DNA from: Brachionus rotundiformis
Taxonomy: Eukaryota; Rotifera; Eurotatoria; Ploima; Brachionidae
Assembly (NCBI GenBank): GCA_016802295.1
Contig: JAESIW010000180.1
Coordinates: 3,131,361-3,195,360 of the forward strand
Length of the DNA stretch: 64,000 nucleotides
Reading direction: 5' to 3'
Positions 44,589 through 58,220 of this stretch are shown in pieces. Position 1 is the first letter of the stretch. Each line of letters opens with the position of its first letter. Below the pieces are notes generated by a model. The model saw nothing but the letters and a program-made list of their open reading frames with translations, did no database searches and was not told where the DNA came from. A program made the position numbers and the translations under genes.

Positions 44589-47500
44589 ATGTCGTATTAT
44601 GGGAATAACGGCGTTGGCGGGGATATGTACAGCAACCCGTACGGTAACGATAACAACAACAATTGGTATCCAAACCCCGCTCAACAGCAACATTATCAAC
44701 AATATATAGACGATTATGATGAACAAGAGTATGATAAGACTGAAGAAGAGATAGACGAAGAAATGCAGCGCGAGCTAGCTGAAGATGCTCCGTGGAAAAA
44801 GATCCAGCAGAACACGTTCACTAGATGGGCGAATGAGCACCTGAAATTGGTCAATCGTCGAATTGAAGATCTTCAAAATGATTTCAGCGATGGACTTAAC
44901 TTGATTGCTCTAATTGAAGTGTTATCTCACAAGAAATTGCCACGCCACAACAAAAAAACAATGTTTAGATCCCAAAAGTTGGAAAATGTCTCAGTGGTAT
45001 TGGATTTTTTGGAAAATGTTGAGCATATTCGACTGGTCAATATTGATTCAACACATTTAGTTGATGGAAAATTGAAACTAATTCTAGGCTTAATTTGGAC
45101 CCTTATTTTGCACTATTCAATTTCAATGCCTATGTGGGAAGGCGAAGAACAGGATCCAAGCAAGCGTGGCAAGAACATGACTCCAAAACAAAAGCTGCTT
45201 GATTGGATAAATAGCCGTATGCCGCCCGATCTACCTATTAGCAACTTTACCACAGATTGGAATGATGGTCGCGCTATCGGAGCTTTGGTGGACAGCTGTG
45301 CACCAGGCTTGTATCCAGATTGGCAAGACAATGATCCACAAAACATGCTCAATAACGCTAAAGAAGCGATGGACTTGGCTGAGCAGTATTTAGGTATTCC
45401 GCAATTGATCAAGCCGGAAGAAATGGTCAATCCGAAAATTGACGAGCTGTCAATGATGACCTATTTGTCCCAGTATCCGAATGCTAAAATTGCCAAAAAC
45501 GCCCCATTAAAGCAGACCACAAATCCGTCTCGAGTTCGTTGCTATGGTAAAGGTATTGAACCAACTGGAAATGTAGTAGACGCTCCAGCGAAATTTTTTG
45601 TCGAAACTCAAAGCGCTGGTAAAGGCGATCTTGAAGTTATAGTCATAAATCCAAAGGGAAAAATAGAACCAGTAAATATTTATTTAAATAATTTTAATTA
45701 AAAAGAAACTCTACTAGCACACTTTTAATTTCTTTTATTCACTTTTTTCCAGAAAGCTTTTATCCAAAGACTATATCCGGTAGTTTGATGCTTTATACCT
45801 ATTAAAAACTAGTTTTTTATATTAGTTTTAGCTTATATTTAACTAACAAGTTTAGATATTTTTTGCATGATTTTTATGGAATATTTATAAAAATTAAATA
45901 GAATAGATAATGTTATGTTATATAAAATTTAATTTAAATTTTTATTTTAAGTCTCATGTCGAATTTAACAATGACAAAAATCAAACTTATACTGTCACTT
46001 ACACACCAACAATTGAAGGAAACTATAAAGTAAGTAATTGGTCCAAAAATTAGGTCAATTTTTTTATTAAAAAGTTAATTAATAGATTCATTTTTTTATA
46101 ATCTTAACTTCAGATAATTGAATAAAATTTCTAATTTGATTTTATTGCTCAGGTGATTGTAAAATATGGCGGTCAAGAAGTTCCAAATTCTCCGTACAAT
46201 GTATATGTTGAGGGAAAAGTTGGAGATCCTTCACAAGTTGTAGCCACTGGACCAGGTATTGAGCCAACAGGAGTCGTGGTCGATAAACCAACTTGGTTTG
46301 AAATTGATGCTTCAAGTAAATATTTCTAATAACCAATTTAAAAAAAAATTACCATAAATTTTTTTAAGATGCAGGAAACGGACCAGTTGAGGTAGCCATT
46401 TTGGATCCAAGCGATGCTCATAAACAAATTCCAGTACATCTAATGCCACTTGGAAACGGAAAATTTAGAGCTGAATATGTAGCTAAAGAACCTGGCCTAC
46501 ATTCTGTAAACGTTTTTTTTGCTGGTAAACCCATACCAAATTCTCCATTTGGGGTAACAGTTGCGCCAAGTTGCGATGCAAAAAAATGCCGTGCCTATGG
46601 TCGAGGTATTCAGCCCAAAGGAGTTCGCATTGGTGATGTGGCTGATTTTAAAGTGATAACAAAAGATGCTGGAGAGGGTGTTCTAAAATGCGTAGTCAAA
46701 AGTCCTGAAGGATACGATCTTCCAGTAAGATGCAACAAAGTAAATCCAACTACCTATGAATGCGGATACAATCCAGTTAGTGAGGGTCTTCACCAAGTTC
46801 ACATTACTTACGGTGGTATTCATATACCAAAGAGTGTTTTTAATGTTGAAGTTGGACCTTATAAAGAATCGCTAATTAAAGCGTTTGGTCCAGGCTTAGA
46901 AGGAGGGGTTGTAGGATATCCAGCTGATTTTGTGGTAGAAACTAATGGCGAAACAGGGTCTTTAGGCTTTTCTATCGAAGGACCATCTCAAGCTAGAATT
47001 GATTGTGTAGACAATTTAGATGGCTCAGCAAATGTGACCTATTGGCCAACAGCTGTTGGAGAATATGCAGTGCATATTCTGTGTGATGGCGAAGACATAC
47101 CTGGTTCGCCTTATATGGCATGGATAGAACAGAGAGGAAATTTCGATCCTACAAAAGTAAAAGCATATGGTCCTGGTGTTGACAAAGAAAATCCTTTGGT
47201 CATTAACCGACCAGTTGAATTCACTGTTGATTGCCGCGAGGCTGGTGATGCTCCTCTCAAAGTCACGGTAACTGATGCTGATTATCAAAAATTGGACGTG
47301 GCTGTTAAAAACAATGGCAATGGAACATACACATGTCGATATACTCCAATTTATCCTAATAGACACACTGTTTTTGTCACCTATGGTGGAGTAGCAATAC
47401 CCAAATCTCCAGTCAGAGTAGGAAAAAAATAATTTATCTTAAAATTTTTTTTATTTATTTCTCAAAGATGTGGGCAGTTGAACCATCTAATCCAAGCAAA

Positions 47501-50500
47501 GTAAAAGTATATGGTCCAGGTGTAGAAAAAGGAGTCAAGACCAATCAACCAACTTATTTTACTGTGGACTGCCGAGGAGCCGGAAGTGGTATGTATTCGC
47601 ATTTTTGTTTAACCATATCTTTCTAGATTTCTTTTTCTTGTGGAATGATCAAAACCAATTGGTTTTGTTTTAAGTCCCACATCACCATGCATCTCCCTTT
47701 TAGAGTGTTTATCACAGCTAAAAAAATGCACGTTTTATAACCTAATAATCGCATGATTTAGCTAATGTTAAGGCTTAATAGGAAAAGAGTCTAGGATAAA
47801 GTCAAGTATATCTAGTTTAATCAAATTTTTCGATAGGTTTTAATAATTACATTAATAAATCTGGATTAAATACCAAAAACTCAAGGCTAAAGCCTATAAA
47901 AGAGTTTAAGAACCAAGAAATAAATGGTAACGAGGACGATGAAGAAGAAAATTTTTGCTATTATGATATTAAGATTAAAGATGAGCAAGACAAGGAAATT
48001 AGTCATAAGCTAGTCAGCTCGGTGAAAACCGGCTTTTGGCAAAAATCTGAATTAAAACAGAAGTATTCTTCATTGTCTTCACTCAATCAATTAAACGAAG
48101 TTGAAAACACGTTGACCACAAGTGCACGGTCGTCACTCTCATCGTCATCTAACAAAATCACGACATCACCTTCTGTGTCGTCTCTTTCTTCAACACATAG
48201 TCAATCAGACCTTCTAATGAACAATCACACTCAAACTAGACTTGCATCCACAAGCGATGCCGAGTCTTCACTTAAAGTAGAATATGTTCCACGCGGAAAA
48301 ATAATCACAATAAATGTTTCAATTATGTGGTGAATGCTTATAACCAATTTTAACTCTTGACCATGACAATATTTTTTTTATTTTTTTGTGCCGGTTTTTG
48401 TCTGATTTAGTTTGATGTGCACCAATTGTTTTTTTTTTTTTGTTGCCAAGCCCAATGTTCTTTAAATTGCAGTTGAAATGAAAAGTTTTGTTATATTTGT
48501 ACTTTTGACCAAAACCGGCTATTGCAAAAAATTTGATAAATTTTTACCTATTTGTATTAATTTGAACCAATTTTTAAAATAGCCGCGTATTCTGTGTGCT
48601 TTATTTTTGCTTGAATAAATTTGTGTCTTTTTAAAATTAATAAAATAAATTTTTTAAAAAATTGAATTAAATTTTTAAATATTCTACAGCAAAATCACCT
48701 ATTAAATTAGCAATTAACACTTAGCTTTAATGATTAACTCTTTTTTTATTAATTAAAAGCTTTAACTATCTTTAAATCTTTTAACAATCAATAAACATTA
48801 TTTTTAAATTTTTTTAAAAATATTTTTATTTAGGTGATATAAGCATTTCGATCACTAATCCTCGAAATATTGATCTTCATTATGAAATCGATCAGAAAGA
48901 CGAAGAAGTGTTGGAAGTAAGATACGAAGCCAAACAGCCAGGTGTTCACTGTATTAGTGTAACTTTTAACAACCAAGAAATTCCACTTTCACCCATCAAA
49001 GTCCTAATTGAGCCTGATATTGATGTTAGCAAGATTAAAATAACTGGAATAGATTCAAGTAATTTTTTTCTTTATAATTTTATATCCTCTGACCCTCGAT
49101 TGTGTGAACATGCCAATTTTTTGATTATTTACCATGAATTGTCTTAATAGATCCAGTTGTTGGTGAGCCAACTTCGTTTAATATTCATACTGCAGCAGCA
49201 CTCAGTCCAGGAGCTGTTTTGACTCCAAATAATATAAAAATTACTGTTCAACCACTGACAGCAGATCCGAACGGAGGTTTGCAACCATCCTTCGAAGCAT
49301 ATGTTGAACCATCTGTCGATGGTTTTGTACCTAAATTTACTCTAAATGAACCTGGACCATATCAAGTAAAAGTTGAAGTTTGCGATGTACCAATTAAGGA
49401 ATTTAGAGTCGACGCTTATGAGCCGATTGATCCTGGTAAGGTTAGAGCTTATGGTCCAGGTCTTACTCATGGTACAGTGGACAAAGATGCTGATTTTGTA
49501 ATTGATACTCGAGGTGCTGGAAATGGAGCTCTTAATTTGACAGTAGAGGGCCCTTGTGAGGCAAGGATTGACTGCAAAGATAACCAAGATGGAACATGCC
49601 ACGTTAGCTATTTGCCAACAATGCCTGGCAATTATATGATAAACATACTTTATCAAGGAGTTCATATACCTGGCTCTCCTTTTCAAGCAGTAGTTAAATC
49701 TGATTTGGATATTAGGGGAGTAAAATGCTATGGACCTGGCATTGATCCCAAGGGTAATAATTGTGTGATGATTTTGATTCAAATTTTGTTTGAGAATGGC
49801 TTTTGCATGGGAATTTAAAAAAAATTATTTTTTTGATTTTTTTGTCTTGCAAAAATTATATACTAAAAATATAAAACAAATGGTCGATCTTAGTAAAAAT
49901 ATTTTGAGAAATTTTTGAAGAAGTTTTCGACAAAAAATTTTGAATACTTAAACAAATAATTTTATAGTGTAAAAAAATTTAAACTACTGATATTTAGATA
50001 TAAGTAGGGATTTTTTTTTGTTTTGAGAAAATTCATCAATTTTAAATTCTAAATTATTTTATTAAGTTGAATTGCGCTATAAGAATTTTAACTTACTCAA
50101 TGATCTTGTTATTTTTTTTTAATTTCTTAAAATTTTGTAGGAAATTTTATTCAATCTCCAACTGAATTTACTGTTGATGCAAGAGCAATTACAAACACTG
50201 GTATGGGAAAAGTACAGTGTGAGCTTACTGGTCCAACTGGCAAACGTCACTTATGTCCAGTTCAGAATAACGGAGATGGAACCTACACAGTACAATATGT
50301 TCCAAATGAAGTAGGAGTTTATGTTTTGGAAGTAACATATGAGAATGTTCCTGTCCCTGGAAGTCCATTTAGAACCCAAGGTGTTCCTGGTTGTGATCCT
50401 GGAAGAGTTAAAGTTTACGGACCTGGACTCGAGGGAGGCATCACAAACAATCCTTGCCAATTCACTGTGGAAACCAAAGGATGCGGTCAGGGTTCTCTAA

Positions 50501-53500
50501 GTTTAGCTATCGAAGGACCAAGCGAAGCAAAAATGTTCTGTAAAGAAAACCAAAATGGCATTTGTATTATGGAATATCTTCCTGTTAAAGCTGGTCCATA
50601 TGATATTACTATCAAATATGCGGATCAACATGTACCAGGCTCTCCTTTTAGAGTTTACATTGAAGACAAAGTAGATCCCAATAAAGTAAATGTTCAATTG
50701 CCCAAAAAACCTTGTAGAGTAAATACTCCTGCTGATATAATTGTTGATGCAAGAAATGCTGGAAAGTCTGAGCCAAAAGTTGATCTTTACGATACTCATG
50801 GTAGAATGAAGCCAGTCCCTTTGGCACAACAACCAGGAGCTGCTAATGAAGGAGTTTATATTGGAACAATTGTACCTAGTATCGAGGGTCCTCATAAATT
50901 AGACGTGAAATGGGATGGAGCTCCAATTCACAACAGTCCTTTTAATATAAATGTTTTACCAAGATTTGAGCCTAACAAGGTGAAAGTTGATGGGCCGGGT
51001 ATCCGTAATGGAGTTCCTGCATCGTTACCAGCTACATTTGTAGTTGATACACGCGAAGCCGGAGAAGCCAACTTGGATATTCATATTAAAGATCCGGAAG
51101 GAAATTTAGTTCAAACAAGAATCGAAGATAACTCAGATGGAACATATACAGTTTATTATGTACCTGAAGATGTAGGACGATACACAATCAATGTACTTTA
51201 CGGAGGTATACCAGTCAAAGATGCTCCATTTAATGTAAAGGTCGATCCAATTGGTGATGCTCAAAAGTGTCAAGTATATGGACCTGGTCTTAGTCCAGTT
51301 ATTCAAATTGGAGAAGGATATACAATCACAGTTGATACTCGTGAAGCCGGCGAAGGTAATGTCACCTGCCACATTCGATCAGCAAATGGTAGTGATTTAG
51401 ACATTGATATTGAGGATAACAATGACGGAACATTTAATATATTCTATACTCCTCATAACCCAGGTTGTTATACAATCAAGATAAAATTTGGTGGTCAAGA
51501 TGTGCCCAATGGAGATGTTGTTGTCATGGTAAGTTGTAAAACAATATAAAGGGATTAATAAATCAATAAAAAAAACAACAAGATTAGTATCTGAATGATT
51601 TTTTAGGTTTTTGTCTTTATTAAATTTTAGTAAGCGAATATAATTCGATATTATTGTCGAAATTTAAATTCAACTAGGTTAATTTGTTCGTAGTATTTAC
51701 TTTAAATTTACCTACTCCCCATTTTCTAGTATGTCTCAATAAGAGTTTTTTCTTTTCTTTTTTTATAAATTCAACTTGATTAGTTCATTTCATTTTCGAG
51801 ATAAATCTAGTTGATCATTTTGAAAAAAAATTTATTTTTTAAATAAAAAATTTTTGTTCTCGTGAACAAGTGAGGTGACAATTTTTAAAATAATGACTTT
51901 CAATGGAGACTTAAATGAGCGAAATTCGGAGTTCTTTTCCAGAATTTATGATAACTTTAAAGAGTATTATAGATCAAGCATTCTGAAGGTAATGATGAAT
52001 AATTTCGCATTTTTTATTTTCTAATTTAAAATTTAAATTACAAAATTTAATAGGCAGTTAAAATTTAAGACTTAGCTAGCTAGTTCAAATTTAGATACAT
52101 TATAATCAATATTTATCCATATCTTTTTAAATACATTTTTGTTGATTTATTTGTTTAGAAATAAAATTAAGATCTAAATTTAAAACTTTAATGAAAAATT
52201 GATGAATTATTATTTAAAAACGCTATTTGATTAAAAAAATTCCAATTAGATTTATTTATTAAGAAAAAATTTCAGCAACTTTTATACCACTTTTCACCAC
52301 TCATAACTTTTACATAAATTTTAATCTCATTTAGCCAAACTCAATTTCATAAGTAAATAATCAACTGAAAATTTAATCAAGACTTAATAAAAGATCCATG
52401 TTTTTAATAAAATTAAAAAAAATAATCTCAAAAACTAAGCTAGAAATTAAACTATCTACTGGAAAACAAATATCAAATTTCCATAAATTTTTAAGATGTT
52501 GTTGTGTCCGCGAAAATAAGTTAAGTTTGATAAAATAGAATTAAATTTTATGTTTAAAGCGTCTTGACTTTTACTTATTTTTTGATAATCCATCGAGCAA
52601 ACACCTTAAAATTGATGCGATCGTGGTAAATTTTTAATCCTAGTATGAAAAATATATACATTTATCAATCAAATAAAAAATTCTATCAAACAATTGCTTG
52701 GTAGATTAGAGATTCAGCTATTTTGACTTGAGAATATTTTATTTAAAATTGACAAGCAAAGTATCTTGATTGATAGAATTCTCCTGTACGGTAGCTCAGA
52801 TGGAATCTAATAACTATAAAGTACAAAAATATTTATTGTTTAATTAAATTTTGAATGTTGCAAAACAATTTCTCCAAAGATAAGAAAATGAATATTTTAA
52901 GGAATCGAAGCGTTTAGAGATATACAAATCAATTGAATTAGATAAATGTTCATCTAATTCTTATCATTTAACAAATTGATTTTCTTCAAAAACAAATAAT
53001 CAAATAAAAAGCAAGATATATCGAAGGATAAATCATTATTAATATATTCTTTTTTATTTAAATTTAAATTTTATTCATTACTCAGTATTTTTTATCTATC
53101 AAAGAAAAAATTCAATTTATGCTCTAATCAGATCATAGGCAAATTTATTCAAATATCTAAACATTTAGTAAGCTTCCATTCTAACTTCCTTCCAAATCTT
53201 GCCTACTAACAATAAATTAAAATTCACTCAATCAGAAACTCGACTCGTTAATGCAATCATCCATAGGCAAATATAAAAACTGATTAATATTAAAATATAG
53301 CTATAAAATCAATCATCGCTTAAACATTTAGAAAAAAATTATTCAACAAGTTTTCTAATCCGAGATTCATGCTGTTTCAACCACGAAATTTTCTAAAAAT
53401 AAGCTAAGTGTATAAAAACTTATTCTCTTTTAATTCAAACTATCTAAAATCGATCTTAATAAACAAATTTTATTAATAAACAAACCCTCCAAAAAAGCAA

Positions 53501-56500
53501 ATCTATTTTTTTAATTAAGTAACCATATTTTAATTAAAAGGCTGGCGACGAGCCGTATATTAACCAAACAACAACTAGAAGCAACTATAACCCTTATCAA
53601 GCCAGAGAGCAATCAAGCTACCAGTCAACATCCAACCAACAGAGCTATTCACACGAATCGCTTGAGCCATTTAGTTTACTAATACCATTAAGTGAATTAG
53701 GATCTAAACCAGTTTCAGCTCGCGTAAAAATGCCAAGTGGAAAAATAGCTAATCCAAACGTGGTACAGAATACGGATGGTACTGTGTCGATCAAATATCA
53801 GCCTAGTGAGATTGGCCTACATGAATTGGACGTTTTGTACAATGGACAACCAATCCAAGGTTCACCATTCAAATTTCATGTAGATGCCATAAATTCACTT
53901 ACAGGAGATCAAAACGGAGGCTATGTGACTGCATATGGACCGGGCTTAAGTGGTGGAGTTTGCAACGAGCCTTGTGAATTTAGGATAGTGACCAAAGATG
54001 CTGGAACAGGAGGTTTAGCTGTAGCTGTTGAAGGACCATCTAAAGCTGAAATTCAATGTAGAGATAACAAGAATGGTACTTGTGATGTGGTATATTATCC
54101 TACGGTGCCAGGCGACTACACCATTACGGTCAAATTTGCCGACAAGCACATAATAGGCTCACCTTTTCAAGCTAAAATTGGTCAAGACCCGCGATTTGCC
54201 AAGCGTAATCAACTTGTTTATGGCAATCAATCGGACATTAGCTTAAAAGTGATTGAAGGAGATGTTAATGATTTGCATGCAACTATTCGTTCACCATCTG
54301 GTCACGAGGAACCATGCTTATTGAAAAAACTCTCTAATGGAAGTCTTGGAATTTCGTTTACACCCAGAGAAGTTGGTGAACATCTTGTTAGTGTTATGAG
54401 AGATGGAAAGCATATTAAGAATAGCCCGTTCCGTATTGAAGTTAGACAATCGGAAATAGGCGATGCTAGTCGAGTTAAATTGTATGGAAAAGGTCTAGTT
54501 GAAGGTGTTGCTAATAAGATAAATGAATTTTTTGTAAATACTAAAGAAGCTGGTAAGATTTTGTTTATTTTATAATTTTCTTTTTGGCAAGATTTTTATT
54601 TCATGAATTCATTTTTTACCTTACTTTAAATATTTTATCACAGTCTAAAAGGGAAAATTATTAACTAAAGGTTTTGTGAAATTTAGTACAATAAAACAAA
54701 ATAAAATGTTAAAAATTCTCATAACTTTTTTTAAAGATCAAAAGCAAGCTCTGTAAATGCAAAATGGTATTGCACCTTATTAACAGTATATTGAAAAATT
54801 CATTACCTTTTTAAGCATTAATTTATATTTTATCTTTTTATTTTGTACCAAATTTCACAAAACCCAACTAAAAATTTTTCAAAATAAGATGATTAAATAG
54901 GCAATTAAAATTAAATTTTGAAAAAATATAATTAATAAATTAAAGCAAAACAGTTGTATATCAGAAAAGATTTAAATTTCTTATCATCTTTATTTAATAT
55001 ATTCTTTTTTAATCACTTTATACATTCATATTTGTATATTCTAAATAATTCTAATTAAATAAGGTTATGGCGGACTTAGCTTGTCAATCGAAGGCCCAAG
55101 TAAGGCTGACATCGAATGTCATGATAATGAAGATGGAAGTTGTAGAGTTACATATCGACCAACAGAGCCAGGAACATACTTGATTAATATCAAATTTGCA
55201 GATAAGCATGTACCAGGTTCACCATTTACAGTCAATGTAGGAGGCACTGGACGCTTGACTGAGAAAATAACTCGAGACCGTAAAGCAGCTGATATCTCTC
55301 ACATAGGCAGTCAATGCGAGTTATCTTTGAAAATACCGGATAGTAGTCCATTTGACATGTCCGCTTATGTCACCAATCCATCAGGTCACATTGAAGATTG
55401 TGAAGTAGTTGACTTAGATGACTGTAACTACTGTATTCGATTTGTGCCCAACGAAATCGGTATTCATACCGTTTCGGTCAAGCACAAAGATATGCACATA
55501 CCTGGCAGTCCGTTCGAGTTCACCGTTGGTCCTATGGCAAGTGGTGGACCACACAAAGTTAGGGCTGCTGGACTTGGTCTCATGAAAGGTGAAGTCAATG
55601 TTCCTGCTGATTTTAACATTTTTACTAGAGAGGCAGGCGCTGGAGCACTTGCGATTGCCATCGAAGGTCCAGCCAAGGCTGAAATAGACTTCAATGATCG
55701 AAAAGATGGCACTTGTAGTGTTTCTTATACTTGTCCTGAGCCTGGCGAATATCAAATCTCTGTCAAGTTCAACGACGAGCATATTCCTGACTCGCCATTT
55801 ACAGCCTACATATCACCTCCGGTAGGCGATGCTAAAAAACTAACTGTTCATAGTCTCAAGACCAAAGGCCTCGAAATAAACAAACCATGCACATTTTCTG
55901 TCAAGTTCAACGGTGCTAAGGGAAAAGTTGACGCCAAAGTGATAACTCCATCGGGTTTGCAAGAGAATTGTTTAGTTCAAGAAATGGATGATGACCATTA
56001 TGCTATCAGATTTATACCACACGAGAATGGTGTGCATTGGGTACATGTCCGCTTTAATGGTCATGATATTCCTGAGAGTCCTATTAGAATTATGGTAGGT
56101 CATGTAAATGCTGACCCTGGCAGAGTGTTTGCATCTGGTGATGGACTTCATCATGGTGAAACCGGAAAACCATGTGAATTTCTCATAGATACTTTAAATG
56201 CCGGCGCTGGAGCATTGGCAGTCACAGTTGACGGTCCGGCTAAAGTTCAGCTAGATTGCAAAGAAGTACCTGAAGGATACAAAGTAAACTTTGTCCCTTC
56301 AGCTCCAGGGGATTATTTAATTTCAATTAAATTCGTGGGAACAAACATTGCAGGAAGTCCTTTTAAGTGCAAAGTATCGGGACCTTCGCTGACCCGAAAC
56401 TCTCTCTTAACTAGTCGTGAACACTCAAATATTGTAGTCGAAACAGTCGAAAAGTCACAGGCCTCGGCTCATCTTCAGTCATTACAAAAATCAATGCATT

Positions 56501-56836
56501 CGGATGCAAGCAAAGTAAAAGTTAAGGGAACTGGCATTCAAAAAGCGTTCAGAAATCAAAAAGCATCATTCACTGTTGATACAAGGGATGCTGGTATGCT
56601 TTGAACACATTTAAATTATTTAAAATAAGTCTTAATTTGTAAATTAAGGTAATAACATGTTAATGGTTGGAGTATATGGTCCAAAGAACCCATGCGAAGA
56701 AGTAGTAGTCAAGCATATAGGCAACCAACAGTACCAAGTTAACTATTGTGTTAGAGACAAAGGAGATTACATATTAATAGTCAAGTATGGAGATCAGCAT
56801 ATTCCAGGCAGTCCGTTTAACATTGAAGTCGTTTAA
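44589..56836 (+). CDS. FLNA: Filamin, actin cross-linker with two CH domains and Ig-like repeats
   Basis: Eleven exons join in phase: 44589-45671, 45952-46029, 46153-46315, 46369-47417, 47468-47588, 48834-49058, 49151-49753, 50141-51528, 53541-54552, 55064-56593 and 56649-56836. They encode about 2479 residues (human FLNA 2647). After a Gly/Asn/Tyr/Gln-rich leader come two calponin-homology domains (about residues 70-300; WKKIQQNTFTRWANEHLK, then KQKLLDWINSRMPPDLP), then roughly 22 filamin Ig repeats. These carry hallmark strings such as VKVYGPGVEKG, RVTYRPTEPGTYLI and HIPGSPF. A linker rich in Ser, Gln, Tyr and Asn (about residues 1571-1620) interrupts the repeats where vertebrate filamins have hinge 1. 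The last exon encodes a final repeat equivalent to the dimerisation repeat 24. Filamins link actin filaments to membrane receptors and signalling proteins. The symbol marks the family only; Drosophila calls it cheerio. Two further candidate exons in its introns are listed separately. Confidence 0.95.
47837..48333 (+). CDS. Candidate alternative terminal exon of filamin
   Basis: Within the 1245-nt intron after filamin exon 5, an acceptor (TTTTTCGATAG) is followed by 497 nt. In the phase required by exon 5 (one leftover base) these read through 164 codons to a TGA at 48331-48333. The stretch is clearly less AT-rich than the intron. The predicted peptide has an acidic block (EDDEEENFCYYDI), then GFWQKSELKQKYSSLSSL, a long Ser/Thr-rich segment and a C-terminus VEYVPRGKIITINVS that recalls the end of a filamin repeat. 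No phase-1 donor near the end would rejoin exon 6, so a terminal exon is the simplest reading, with an AATAAA at about 48615. It would give an isoform of about 995 residues with the actin-binding domains and the first few repeats. No transcript evidence is available here. Confidence 0.6.
51893..51988 (+). CDS. Candidate alternative first coding exon of a short filamin
   Basis: In the 2012-nt intron before the hinge exon, an ATG opens 32 codons (starting MTFNGDLNERNSEFFSRIYD) ending in AAG followed by the donor GTAATG. This is phase 0, exactly the phase with which the hinge exon at 53541 begins. The segment is less AT-rich than the surrounding intron. Splicing would give about 941 residues: the hinge plus the C-terminal repeats, without the actin-binding domain. 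Drosophila cheerio is known to make a comparable short C-terminal filamin (FLN90) from an internal start. Here the exon is inferred only from frame, donor and composition; a chance match is possible. Confidence 0.5.
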
Positions 56837-57989
56837 ATCGAACGACCTGCAAATGCTAATTTAGACCAAAACAATTTTTTTCTCAAAATAATTGATGCTT
56901 TATCCTACCATTTAAATAATTTTAGTTCATAAAAAAACAATGGGTGCTATCACAAAACGGATAAAAATAATTTAAAAAAAATTTTTATTTTATTTTATTG
57001 CTTTTAATTGAGACTCGCTTTGGAATTTTAATTTTTTTTTAACTCGGTATTTAATTTTAGTCATTTAGGAATTAGATTCGTTTGACACCACCTAGAACAA
57101 AACTATTCTATTCTATTTGAATTAAGAATTTCTAACTAATTGGAATTCTTATATCCTCTTAATAGAATAGTAACAAGAATACTTTCTATTTTTTTAATAT
57201 TGACAACTATCATCTATCTTTTTTAATTTTTTAAAAATCTAGTTGCATTAAAAATCGATTTGTTTTTAATTTAAATTTTTGTTTTTTTTAATTTTTTAAT
57301 TTCAATTTTTGAATAAAAGTTGAAAATTTTAAATAAATTTAATAATTTTAATTTATTATAGCAATTTGAATAAAAAACGATAATTATTTATAGATTTGAG
57401 AAAATAAAGAATTTTCTGTTTATTCAAATTAATTTTTTTAACTTAACTATTCAAGTCATTTTTTCAATTTGATATAATGGATATTTAAAAAAATTAGTAT
57501 ATTCAAAACAGTTCAAAAATATTTTAAATGCACCATAATGAACAAAATTTAGCTAATCATTTTCAAGTTTTTCTCAGTATTAAAAAGTTAAAATTAGCTT
57601 TAAATTTATGAGTATGATTATTTAAATTTGATCATAGTTTTCAGTTTGTCGTTTGAATAAAATTATATATTTTGTAAATTACATTTAATAAAGCCTTAAT
57701 ATTAAATTCATAGATAAAGATTTAAAATAAATGAATGAATTGAAGCAAAATAAGTTATAAGGTTTTTTTAAAATTAAAGGGATATGAGTAAAAAACCAAA
57801 AGGCTTGAAAGGGTTTTTTACTCCAATTTTGATTTTTTTTTAAATTCAATTATTAAACTAAATCAGAATTATTAAATCTTTTCCATCTAATTTTATCAAC
57901 TCCAGAGAAAACTCATTTCATCATAGCTTGTATTGAGCTATGATCTTTTATTGATGCAGTACTTTATGCTTTTTAAGTTGGTCCATATT
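56837..57989. other. Intergenic after filamin
   Basis: AT-rich region expected to hold the filamin 3' UTR. Nothing specific was recognised before the mariner-like relic. Confidence 0.45.
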
Positions 57990-58220
57990 TTCAGCACACT
58001 TTTATTGTAAATACACCTTTGCTTTCAAAATTTTCCACAAGTCCTCGATTGGTTAACTTTCCGATAAGTTAGGAGGGTTCTTAAACTTTGCTTTATAACT
58101 AATGATCCAGGTAGGCTATTGCAATTTTTTGCGTAATGAGAATAGGCCAAGTTTGGCCAGAACAAGTATCGGCCTTCCAAAAAGTGGTGTTTTTTGAAAG
58201 GAATCAATCATTTTTTATCT
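57990..58220 (-). pseudogene. Tc1/mariner-like transposase relic
   Basis: On the minus strand are YLFWPNLAYSHYAKNC and, after frameshifts, NPPNLSES-stop-PIEDLWKILKAKVY. These match the FWPDLASSHYA and NPPN.P..RPIE.FW..LK..VY blocks around the last catalytic acidic residue of Tc1/mariner (IS630-type) transposases. The copy contains stops and frame changes and only this C-terminal part is visible. Confidence 0.65.

Noticed and set aside
49342..51372. Antisense open frames over filamin exons
   Set aside because: They mirror the less AT-rich coding strand and show no independent features; treated as shadows.
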